From Haemonchus contortus (taxonomy: Eukaryota > Nematoda > Chromadorea > Rhabditida > Trichostrongylidae): a DNA stretch of 64,000 nucleotides. The notes below the pieces were generated by a model. That model saw only the letters and a list, made by a program, of their open reading frames with translations. It was not told where the DNA came from and searched no databases. Below are positions 36,801-49,200 of the stretch, piece by piece; position 1 is the first letter of the stretch; every line of letters begins with the position of its first letter. Location of the stretch: contig LS997564.1 of NCBI GenBank assembly GCA_000469685.2, forward strand, positions 7,590,591 through 7,654,590. The letters are read 5' to 3'. The position numbers and the translations under genes are program-made.

Positions 36801-39800
36801 ATTAGCCAGAAGAGCTTCCAATAATCTCTGCCACTCTGTCAATTATCAAATTAGTGGCGCTGTGTGATTGAGCTGGCCTCCATGTGTTGCTGCCCGTCCC
36901 TTCTGACGCTTTCTAAGCTTGATCTGCTCCCATGCAAGCTCCTAATGTTTCCTTAACTGAACCTTCCCGTACCGATTACCGAAGGACTTCATTTCTCAGC
37001 TTCCGTTAGAAGGCATGTGCAAATCGTGGACTAAATTGGGCTGTGGACTTGACTATGTTTTCTATGACTATTACTTTGTTTACTTCTACCGCTGAACTGT
37101 TCTTTACCGTACTTTAAAATGTTTTTTTCTTTTTTCTACCTTTGTATTTGGTTGTATTTTGTATTTGAGCATTCTCACCACTAGAAATTGGTTGTTTATG
37201 CAACTTACGTGCAAAATTGATTGAGTAAGTAACCCTTCATTGCCCACTGTTACAGCTCTATTCAATCTACTTGCTCTAATAGTATTTTACCGGTTGGATT
37301 ATCTTATTTCTGAATTATATTACCTCAATTTTATGATAGTAGTAGGTGACCGTACGTTTAAGTTGCAGTTTGAGCCATCAAAACACCCACTTGTGGAGAG
37401 CTGTTCCTTCTGCTGCTCCTGCCCTCTGCTTTGTTCTCCAATTACCAAACTCTCTGGTATGACTCATATTTGTGGCTAAAGGAGGGGCGTCGAAGTTCTC
37501 CCAGGGTCTGCATGCTGCACAGAGCTCTCTGACTCTTGCGTCGTGCCACGATCTGGCGTCTTTTGGGTCAATCAGGGGGCTTTTTCGGTGGGATTCTGGA
37601 CAATCTTGTCAATAGCAGATGCACTTAATTATATACGAGAAACTTGAGGCTATGCCAACAGCTCGCACTCACACGTACTCACATACCCACGTAATTTACG
37701 ATGTGGGAGTGGCAGTAAGTTTGAAGGGCACACCAGGTGGTGACCGATCGCCTGCCTGCCTCATCGACCCAATACCCCAGACGCATCCGAATTACCATAT
37801 CAACCTTGGCATGTGTTCAATCGGGGAAATGTTCGATGCATGCACGAATTTTTGAATGAAGAACTATGTAAATTAGGTAGTAGGTAAATCAATAGAATGG
37901 ACCCGACGTGGTAGTAATGAAAACGGGGATTGTTATCTGAAGTTCCCAGACAAGTTGTGAGGGGGAAGAATTGTTTAGAATAGAGTAATGGTCGAGAATA
38001 TGCCTACTTTCATTTATACTTAATTTGTGTTTTTATTTATTTATTGTCAGAATTTTTTGTTCACAAAGCTATTGCTTCAGTAAATGCGCTAGGCCTAGGT
38101 TATAGTCGTAAGCAGGTTTCAGAGAGCCTAGAGACTTTCATGAAAGGCTTCCGACCTAGTGGAGAATTGACCCAAGTGTTACCACTGCCTAGGAGATTAT
38201 GGGAGAGGTGTTGGTAGACAGGTTCAGGGTGCAGTCTTTGGTCTCTATAGCCTTTGTAATCGGTGTTGTTATGAAAGGTCGCTCGTTTAGTCTTATCCGA
38301 TCATGCATTTCATAGTGTTGACGGGTCCCAAACCATTATTTTTTGAAATTTTTCGTTTACTTTCTAGAATCGTGTTTATTGTTTCTAAGTGTAAAAGATT
38401 AATGATTCATTCCTTGCAATTTTGATATGACAACGCCCTTGTGTTCAACTTCGGTGTGACCCCAATCGCTTTGGACGTATCACGATATGTCGCGTGCCGA
38501 GTCTGTAGGATCAGTTAATGCATAACTTATCGTTTTGCCAGTATTTGGCATTCAGTGGCTATAAAAGTAAGTGGTACCTTAGTATCGTAGTGATATGACT
38601 TGTCTTTTGGGTCCTTAGGTGGAGCGTAGGTTCATCATCATCCTTTGTATTCATCTCTTCCTTGAAACTACAATGGAATCTGAGCAGCTACGTTTCTGCG
38701 ATTTATTGATCGATCGATTGGTTGATCTGTAATTATAACCTGGAATCTGGTCATTTTTGATGATTTCATGTGTTCTCGCTTTCAAAAACCCGTTTGATTA
38801 CTGATCTCAATGAATAATTTCTCAAGGAATCTCATTAACGGCTTTTTTGAAAGTCGGGTTTTGCCAAATTTATTTCTCTTTCTCCGTTCACTGTCTACTG
38901 AGGGCTTATTTGAACTTCTTATTGGAAAGTCTTACGGTATTCGTTGGAATCGTTTACCGCCTTTTGCACGGAAATCGTAAAATTCTTAGGAATTGTCCTC
39001 GGTTCTTTGCAGCGTTTGCTCTTGGCGCAACACTTTTCACAAAAACTATGTTGTTTTTTGAAGTTTTTTTTCCAATTTAAGATTTTCAAATGACATTTGT
39101 ATGTGAAAGAGTTCAACAAGTCATGTAGAAGAGCATTTTATCATGCCTTGAAGTTTTATTTGAACCTCAAGAGCTTTGAATGTTTTGAATGGGTTTTTAA
39201 AAATTGATTTTTTTTATTTACAAATTTATTTAAATTCAAATGGGAGCCCTCTAGCTCTATCATTTTAATGAAGACCATTTGCTCAGCATATACTAGTGAT
39301 ATGTAATTTATGCTGGTCGAGTGTCATATGGCAGATGTTCTTTTCTGTTGACGTCTGTTGGTGTGTGCCCACAGTTGCTTCTCCAATTTCTATTTGGTAA
39401 TTGCTTCCGGTTAGCCTGTCCTGTCCACTTAATCATTCGCACCTCTTTCGTATCATTTCATTTCATTCCCGTTTTGATATTCCTCCTCGCCCTCCCTCTG
39501 CAAGTTTCTCCCGCGTCGCCATCCAAATTCGAACCCGGTTCCCAGCCATAAAAACGTTCTATTCATACGTTTAGGCATCGGGGTTGCCTGTTCGTTACGC
39601 GCTTAGTTTTCGCCTATTCATTCTTTCCATGCCAGCTCATTCCCATTTGGGAACTAACGACCGTATGACCGCCAAACATGCTGCTGCCAGCTGGCTGCGC
39701 ACTTCATTCGGTCTTTTCTTGGTTTCCATGCATTGAAAGCAGCCTGAAATGTTTACATCAGACTTGGTTCATTTTTCGGGTAATCCAACTTCCCGCCTAT

Positions 39801-42090
39801 ATTTTTACGCTTGTTTGGCCTATTTGGAGCTCATAAACTCTATTTTGTGAGTACATTAGCGTAAATAGGTGAAAGAATTATCCTAATTCTAAGGTATTTA
39901 TAGATGAATTTCATTTTCTAATCACAGAGAAACTTCCTTATGATCTCGAGACACAGTTCAATCCATATTTTTCCGAGTTTCTTAGATATGTTGCATATCA
40001 TTTCAGTTTGTTTAGTTGAGTTTTTGTCTATTTTTCACACACTTTATATTATTTTTATTTTTTCCTTCCTCATACTAAAATATAATTCAATTTTCAATTT
40101 TTTAATGTAGTTTTTATATGGTGAATGTAAGCGAAGATATTTCTGAATAATTATCTTGACTTCCCGGAATATTTTTTTAGTTCATTTGCTAGCTTTTGAT
40201 CGAAAAGCAGTTCATTAAAAATAATGAACACGACTGTCGAGTTCTCAGCAAGGAACGAACTAGAAAACAACATGTTTTGTGTTATTCTGAACAGCCCATT
40301 GAACAATTACATCTGAATTTATGGATTATATTAATTCTGTTAATCGTTTCGCTATTGAGTAGATAAAGGTTGAAAGTTCTAAATAAGCTTCTCCTTACAA
40401 TTGAAAAATGTCATATTTGGTGTTACTTGATATCAGAACTGGCTCTTCCTTTTCGTGGAATAGGAATTTCCGGAACGTTTTTCCGCTTTCAGTTAGCAAG
40501 CAGCTATGAATGAGGTTTTTTGCTTCTGTTTCAGAAATTGTTTCAGTTCATCACAAAATATACTGAAAATTTCATTAGCCAAATGTTTCGGATTGCTGTA
40601 GAGACCAACATCATTACTGCATGTAGAAAATCATCGATTATTGTATTGGTTATGTATCGAGATGCAAATTGGTTGATTATTACCACAAATTAGAGATATT
40701 ATCCGATTTTTTGACTGTAAACATGTTTCTATGTTCCTTAGATGGACAAGAACCCATGGGGAGGTGATGACCTCATGCTCACAGGAAGTCCCGCTGTGAG
40801 CTCCACCTGGACGTTACTAATAATAAATTAGTGTGCATTGAATCGCATATCAAGTCCACGGTGGTGAAGGAAGGGTGAAACTAGAACTGTACTGTTGAGA
40901 GTTGCTGAAAAGATCTTCGGTATTGAAAGAAAAGGCCATTTCGATCATGATGCTTGAAGTTATAGGTTCTGAATCGCTTTGAGGGTCTGCTTAACGACCT
41001 TATAAAAAAAGCATTGCCGGTTTTCTTCGGTCTGGTACCACTGAGCGCTATCAGCTGTTACTTGTGGTTAAGTAGGGATAGCAAGGAGGAGATGTGCACT
41101 GGATAGGTTGCACGGAATATTGACGATCTTTTAGGAACGAGTACTCAGACTGTTTATTTTTTTGACAAACTTTGTAAAAGTGGGCGAGGAAGGTTCCTTT
41201 TTCGAAATTCCCTGCAGATATTCACAGGAACAAGCGCTGCTGGTGCTCAAACTCACTGGATGACCCCGTAGGCCTCACACGGTGGACCTTCGATCAACGT
41301 TGAGAGGCATCAAACTGAAAAATGATGGTGTCTCATAAAATGTTGTCTCGGAGGTACTGAAAAGGGGTTGAGTCTAGCAAGTGACAGATGTATCAAGGCT
41401 GGCACGACGCCAGGTCCTACTGAGGTTCAGAGTAGCTCTTAATACTTGGGTGTTCTGAAAAGTGTCCCCCACGAGGCCATGCCTTTACAAAGCACCATAT
41501 TCGGTAGTTAGCCGAGCAAGCAGGTTCACCTGCAATATTTGTTTTTATTGTAGAGGCTTCGTCAGACAGGTGCAATCAGTGGCGTTCGGCAGACGCCCGA
41601 ATGGCTGGCTATCGCATCGTACCCCCCTCTGATGTGAGCCGGATGTTTTTATGGATTCAATTTGAAAAATAATTTATTTCCAAGGTCTATTTCGCACTCA
41701 TTCATCATCAAATCAGTCGCTGCTCAGGTGTAAAGCTGTTTTTTTTTGTGAAACGAAGCAGGTGTTCGGTTAATTGGCGGCTATACCTAAGCCGATTAGC
41801 TTCCGCTTCAGCTGTGCTTGTGGAAATTTGCCTTCACGTCGTTACTACCCTCCTCATCAAATTTTTTATTTAACTCCTGGTAATTCGGGGTGTATTTTTT
41901 TCGATTTCAACTGTGTGATTTAGATTTTTAATTTTGTTTATTGTATGAGATCATAATTCGTGCAGAAATATATGTTTGAGTTTAACTTATCCAATCCTAC
42001 TACTCTTGTGTTGAAAATCTCCGATGAATGATTTGAGTGCAAAGGGCGCTCGGGAGCAGAGGTTTTAGTTCTTTTTCTTTTTCTCCCACC
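30890..42090. other. Long intergenic stretch, nothing recognised
   Basis: About 11 kb with AT-rich sequence, short TTTA microsatellites (near 36098 and 36205), a GTCY microsatellite near 33885 and scattered ORFs up to 115 residues without motifs. I could not support any gene or named repeat family. The 5' regulatory region of wrm-1 may lie in the distal part. Confidence 0.4.
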
Positions 42091-42096
42091 CAATGT

Positions 42097-42410
42097 ATTA
42101 ATTACCTGTGTCACCTGGTGTCTCGCTTATCATCAATTTCGTCGACTGGGCCCCAGTGATGTCTTCATTCGTCCCTGTCGCGAGCCAGAGTGGTCCGTTG
42201 GATCGTCCTTGCTCGAGGGGCACGGAGCAGATCATTCCTTCGTTCAGAGTTTTTCCAAAAAAAAGCCTGATCATCGAGCTGGCGGCCATTCTGGTGCTCG
42301 TTTGACATCTCGGGAGATCCAGTCAGTAACCACCCTGTTCCAGCGATCATCACTGTATCGCATAAGGTGTTCAGGCCACCTGATCTTCGATTTCTTGGAG
42401 TAACCAACAA
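42097..42410 (-). mobile_element. RTE retrotransposon, 3' end fragment
   Basis: The minus strand reads KKSKIRWPEHLMRYSDDRWN, then DWISRDV and (after a frameshift) ARTIQRTTLARDRDEWRHHW, the conserved RTE C-terminus. It ends in CACCTGTGT repeats like the copy at 11.6 kb. Typical 5'-truncated insertion; the two copies differ substantially, so they are old or from different subfamilies. Confidence 0.75.
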
Positions 42411-43216
42411 GTAATTGATTAAGTAGCAATTAGAAAAGTCACTCTTGAGTAGCACCATGAAAATGTTCATTAAACTGTCAGTTTAATTATAAAATATAAC
42501 TCAACATTGCCATCAGGCCATCAGGTAAAGGAAAAAAGTTGGCTGTCAACAGATAGACTATATGAAAACTACAGTGTCATCTGATGTGAAAGTGAAGTTG
42601 GCCATTTTCAAATAAATCGTAGGTCGCTAAATAAATGGATTATTTTCTTATTTTAATCAATTTCGAATTGCTGTTCTTTTCTCTACCTATATGAACTATG
42701 CTATACTCCATACTGACATCTACAAGTGGGCATGGATCATAGTTTGATTGAAAAATATAATTTCATACTAATATGTTTGAAATAGTAATGAAGAGAAGCT
42801 AATTGTTCATTCAGTTACGGTAGTCTTGATTGGTATGAATGGGATAATTGGCCGATTTGAAATCTGATGTTTATCCATTCAATTCGGGCTCAGTTTGGGC
42901 AGCTGATTGGTTTTGGTCGGGGCAGCCGTCGTTTTGGCTAATTTATATGATATTGATTTGAATGGGAGACTAAATTTAGTCACTAATCGTTCCGTCTGTC
43001 ACGAATCATTTCCGATGATAACGTTTCCTTCTCCTTTTCCCTGTTCCTTCCTCAGTGCATTCAATTTTCCTTGAAGCTCGTTTATTACTCGGTTAATAGA
43101 CCATTTCTTGCATTTAACGACTTCCCCAATTATTTTTCATTCGTTTTTGATATCGAGCCTTTTGATGCCTCGTAATGTTTTCTGTCATTTCGATCAGTCG
43201 CCTTTACGATCTCATC

Positions 43217-43231
43217 AATTGGGTCTTACAG
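43217..43231 (+). promoter_or_regulatory. Putative trans-splice acceptor of wrm-1
   Basis: TTGGGTCTTACAG ends 11 nt before the chosen wrm-1 start. No upstream exon is needed for the reading frame, so an SL trans-splice site is likely, though an ordinary acceptor for an untranslated first exon is possible. Confidence 0.45.
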
Positions 43232-43234
43232 TGA

Positions 43235-43255
43235 ATGCGTTCATGGATCCGATGA
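43235..43255 (+). other. uORF overlapping the wrm-1 start codon
   Basis: ATG CGT TCA TGG ATC CGA TGA (six codons plus stop) starts three bases after the presumed acceptor and overlaps the main ATG at 43243 in another frame. Ribosomes would have to skip it or reinitiate. Confidence 0.5.
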
Positions 43256-46200
43256 GTTCTGCGTACGCCGTTCCGTCACCGTACGATCAACAGGTGCCAT
43301 CGACATCGTCGCCATCGTGTGCTATGGCACGACCGAACACTCCGCAAACCCCGTACGGGTATGCTTATTCATATGCATTCATTCTCCGAAAAAGCGTCGA
43401 GAAAAGTTGCTTACTGTACCTTACCCCTGCAGTCGCTCGGTGGATCTAATTAAGAGTGATCCATTCAGAATACCGATTAGCGTAGCTCATTCAAAGTTCC
43501 TTGGGTAGCTGAAATACTTTGCTAGTTGTTCAGACATCGGTCGCCCAAGTTTCAAAAAGCTTTCTGCAGCATCTTGAACTCTTCAAAGCTTCAGAGAGCT
43601 CTTTTGAGGAGAGTAGAAGTTTCTCTCGAAGATTTGAAGAGCGGTCCACAGAGAATGGAGAAAAAGACCTTTCGCGTTTTCCTGGAGAAGAAAAGAGCTG
43701 TGTGAGACAAACGAAAAAAGGAGATGAGTATGGGAAGCGGGCCATTTGAGGACATTTCTGGGATAGAGGATGGGCTTCAGTCTTAGGACACATAAGAGTT
43801 CTTCAGTGGAGTCGTTCCACAGCTGGGTGTGAGTGGAAGAAGGAGGAATACCGGATAGGGGGTTTTGATGACCATTATAAAGGATATCTGAACTGCGAAC
43901 TCTTTCTGCTGCTTCGAATTTTAGTTTTTAAAAAGGACTAATGTAATTAACCCCTGGGATCCCCTTAAGGTTCGGAACCTTCTGTGGGTGAAATGGGCTT
44001 TTGAATCCATAAAGCGTTCTAATGGTCCCGAGGTTTCTACGTCTTGGTTGAGGAACCTCCTTTTGTTTTTTCGCCATAACTAAACTTCTTGTGCTTCAGG
44101 CGTTCAGCGTTCGGCTCGGCCCATGCATCACCGTTCCGTCCTGCGAATGCGGCCGATGCAGTACGTTTGCGGGAGACCTGTGCAGCACGTAATGCTCAAA
44201 CTGCTCAATGGATGGACAGTCAGTACCTGGCTGGAGTTTCCGGATATCATGGAAGTGGGGTAAGTTATCGAAGAATTCGAGTATACGTTCCACTACTCAT
44301 CAAGGAGAGAATCAACTCTCATGAAATTCTACTAACACTGAAACCTTGGTCGGCCTGAAGGGATGTTTAACAATTTGAAGACAAAAGTAGTTTTCCTAAT
44401 ATCCATGCTAATCCACTCTCCTGGTTTTCAAGACAGTAGTTCATGGGCCTGATTATTAGAACCATGAACGCATGTCATAATTATCGGGCAAAGAATAGCT
44501 TTAGACTTTATTGTCTTATTTATGGCCTATTAATGTAAGAAGGCCTTGACCGCTTACTATTTGCTTGGGGAATCAGGTACCAATTTTGATCCCCATATTC
44601 GAAATGGGTAATCCGATTCCACCCAATCCGCCTAGAAATCACTCGGAATTTTTTGGAAGGCTGAAATCCTCCGTTGGTCGAGAGCAAGAATGTAGATTTT
44701 TTGTTTTTTGACGAGATTTTATAAGGTTTCCATCCATGGATGTCAGATGTGCGACTTGATTTTCATCGCGAATTTTTGCAGGTGCAATCGGGACCATGCT
44801 CGGTGATGTCAGCGGCCAGTGGTGGCGGTATGTCGATGATGTCGGGCATGTCCCAGATGTCACTGGGCAATATGAGTCAGCTTAGCATTTGTACTCAGCT
44901 CACTGAAGCACATTACACACAGGTGAGATGGGTCAGCATTAATAGCCTTCGATACTGGGTGGTAGTAACCGCTATAAGTAGAGGGCTGGCTTGGGGACGA
45001 TTGGCTATGGGGACAGACGTATTCTGCCGGAGTAGCTATTTTTTACCACTATTTCATTGAAAAATGAGCTTTTTTTCGGTAGTACCGAGCAGACAGAGCA
45101 GCCTTCCGGAATCTCCCAATTCTAATCTTCGCCTTTGAAATCTTCAATGTTATTTCAGAATGCTGCATACCAGACAACATCTGGAGCCTCAAGTGTAGAG
45201 AACATCGACCCAAGCAATATATTTGAAATTAACCGTCAAGTAAATACGCTAATAATGAGCCTCAGGCATGAGGATCCGGTGAGTCTATTTTATTATCTAC
45301 ATGGCCATTGAATATGCAAGACCTATCTAGCAATTAAGTTGGGGTATGAGCCTTCCAGGAGGTCATCATGTGGTAGGGGCATCTCGAAAGAGCAGCCCAA
45401 AAATGATCAGATGGGCTCAAAGTATGTTACGAAGCCTCCACTGTCAGTTCCTTCTCGGAAGGGTTTTCGTTGTTTCAAACTGAATCGCCTTTTTGGTGTC
45501 CTATTACCTGCCCGTCACATTCTGTCGAGGATGGTGCCCAAGGGTTTGATTCAGGCCAGGGAGCTTGATGATGAGAAAACTTCGAAATGATTGTGATAAT
45601 ACTTTGTAACCAGTAGTACCAACGGGTGCAATAGGTTGACAAGTATTATTACAATCATTGAGAATCATAATGAGATAGGACTGATATAGAGACCCTCTCG
45701 ATAATCATGGAATCACTAACAACCAATAAGAATCGTAGTAATTGGTTAATTAACAGAACTGAAGTACTAACAGGAACAATACTGAATAATAATTTCAAGA
45801 GCACTAATAAGTAGTAATCTGAAACAACCTCTAAAGAAGCCTCATGACTTTGATTTGAAGTTGATAGTCACTTTCTCGGTGAGGGACTCACGGGAGTAAA
45901 AATTAGTTTAGTTGAGGCGGCGAGACGACCAAGCACAATTCACCGCGCATTGTGAGGATGGAGTTGTGGGCCCAATCCAATTCTCGTCACCTTGAAGGCC
46001 TCATTTTTCTCAATTCCTTTTCAAATGTTCCCCACTGTAGACCATGCAGCAACTCCCATTTATAGACCCCACGACCAACATTTTGCTGTGGCGGGATGTG
46101 TGTTCAACTAAGCTAGGCAATCATACAAATTTCTTTTCAGGAAATCCGACGGAAAGCTGCAAATTCTGTGCAGAGTATGGCTAGGCAACGACTGCTGGCG

Positions 46201-49200
46201 ATGGTTTCTAACCATGCAACTTTGCGAGAGCTGATTTGCCACTTTCTGCAGTTTGTACTCGAACATACCATCGAACAGGTGAGACCTGATCCGCACCGAT
46301 TTGCTTTGCCAGAAGGATAAGGCTGAAAAATCAAAGAGTATGAGATGCACTGATATAATTGACTTCTTTTTGAGACATTTCGAGTGTGTCCTTGTTTTGT
46401 GCAACTGTTTCTTGAAGCCTTTGTAAGTGGGTGTTTTTACCCTAACAGGAGAGGTAGGGCCGCTTCACCAATTCTGAAGGAACGGAAAGTTGGGTAGCTT
46501 TGACGGATATTGATACGGAATTCGATCTCTTGGCTAGGCTTGTGTTAGTATTTTAGCGTTCTCGTACTTCTGGAAGACAATTGAATTCAAATTTTTAGAA
46601 CATCACCCAGTTGATGCAATCAATTTTCAACATTCTCAACTGTCGGACGTGCTTCGTTGTCATGCAAGATCGATACATTCAGCAAATCCTTGTACACATT
46701 ATCGCTAAGTATTTGATGTGAGTTTAATACGCCACTAAATCGATCCTTCAGAGCCCACCAGTCATTTTAAATTTACTTCACCCGTTTCAGGCCCGACCAT
46801 CCATTTACTGCGTGGACGGTGATAGCCTTTACTGCGATTTTGCGAAAAAAAGATCTGAGGGGTTTCCGACGAATGTGTCGGTAAGTTCAAAGCATTGATG
46901 GCTTACTTATTTCTTTTGTTTATTTATTTCCTTGCACTGCATTCTGAGGAACGCGATGCGGCAATGCTGGGAAATTGGGGGAATCTACGGAGGATTTCTT
47001 TGAGAGAAGAGAAAAAAGAACTGATTTGGCGATTGTAATTTCCTTGATTGTTTTATATTGCCCGCTTTGTGATAAATAATAATCCGAAAGATAACTGAGA
47101 AGAGGCGGTTGAGTCCTGTAGTGTAATTGATAAACACAAGCCTGCTTGAAAAGAACAGTCCTGAGTTCAAATCTCGTCCATGGCGGTAGATTTTTACAAC
47201 GCAACTTTCAGCACCTTAGTGATATCTTTTCCTTGATCTTTCCTCACCTGAAGGGCCACGTTTGGGGCTTACCCATGAAAAATGCTACGTCAAACTCGTC
47301 AACAAGTCTTTGTAGTTTGAAGGCTACTGTTTAGGAACGAGTACTTTGTCCGCCAGCTGATGATCATTTTGGGTTCGACGTCATCCTCCCACAAATCCCT
47401 CATCATTGATTCGATTCGGATGCTCATCACACGGAATTTGCCCCTTAAGGTGAACTATATATTCTTTTATATAGCTATATTATTTAGCTATTATTTATGA
47501 TTGAAACACTTCTTATTTTATTTATTGAATTCATTTTTATTTACTTTTATTTATTTTATGGTTAAAAAATATTCCAGTCATAAACAACTATGCCGAGGTT
47601 GAAGCAAGAGAGAAGTTGGAGATTGGTTATTATTCCTTCGATTTTTTCGTATCATTCAAAAACAGATCGAATTTTTTTTTCATTTCATTTATTCTTTTGA
47701 TGTATGTAACTTATTCTTATTTAATCAGTATTTCCAGTACTCAAATGACTCTGTTATATTACCCCATGTTTGCGTGTTTATTGATTTGTTTTTTGTTGTT
47801 TTTATTCAAAATATTAGTGTTATTACTTAATCTGTATAGATAAAAATATTTAATTTGAACATTTTTACAAGTTAATACCTTATAATAATCAAATTTTCAT
47901 ATTTATTCAGTTACATTAGTTCATTTTTTGCCTTCCATTCTATCGTTGTACTCCTTTATGATTAGAAGTGGTTTTCAGGAGTTCTTTGTACGGAGTAAAG
48001 GAATGGAGAAGCTACTGGAGTTCATGTCATGTGAGCATGAGGAGAAAGTGCTGAGATCGAGTGCCACCACCCTCCTCACCCTTATTTCGACGGAATCGGC
48101 CAAATATGGCATTGAATTCGTCAAACTCGGAGGTGTACAGGTGAGTTTTATTTATTAAGGTTTGCTGTGATTCTTTTCCCGTGCTGAACAGAACCTGTAA
48201 TAGTGTTGTAAATCAATAAAAAAACTAACTATGTAAAACAGCTTAACTGAAGAATTTTAATCGGTCTTGTTGAAATTTTCTAATAACAATTGAATACACT
48301 GTTCAAAAGCTCCCTAATACGCCTGTGTTCAGATTTTTGGCAACCTCCTTTCGCATGGCTCAACCATGTTACTGCACGAAGTACTTCATTGTTTAGCAGG
48401 TGTGGGAGATTTGAAGGAGGCTCTGGAAACTCAGGTAAGCGCTAAAGATCTTTTTAGGGTTTTTGAGGTGCAGTTATCGTCGCTGTCTTCTGAAGACTCC
48501 TAGAAAGGCAATCGATCGATGTCTATCGGTTGCCTTTTCTTTTAGGCTAGGCGATCCTTGATAGGTACGGATTTGAAGAAAGAATGTCAGATTTGATGCA
48601 AAAAAAATGCAAGTAGACCAAGCGGAAATGACTTTACCGCACGTTTACTTTGTTACATAACTCATGTCAGAGGCCTCTATGGATTCTGAAAGACCTAAGT
48701 AGAGCTATTCAATTTTTTCCGAGATTTTTCTGGTCTTCAGCAAATAATGAGCTTGCAGGACATCAGCAACACTATCGTGTCGGTACTGCAGCTGATGGGT
48801 GCCCACGACCCGATTCTAGTCAATCACGGTACGGCGTTCCTACTGAATGTCTCGGCAAACAGCATACGGAATAAGGTATTTTATTACCTAATTACTTATC
48901 CATTACCTGTAATTTGAGTTGTTTTAAAGGCTAGTTTTTACCATGTGCTGGGTTTTAGAGGTTTTTTGATTTTATCCATCTATTTGTTCTCTCAGTCTCT
49001 TCTACAAATACGCACATTATACTGTGGGCAAATCTACAGCCATTTATCCTCAATGAACTGTTTATTTGTTTACGCTAGATGTTTTAGGCATCTATGGTAA
49101 CCGCTCAGGCGCCGGACACATTACTCAGTGTGCTTAACCATCGTAATAACTACCTGACAATTCCGCTGGCAAATGTTCGTCAACTGATCGCTTCCATCAC

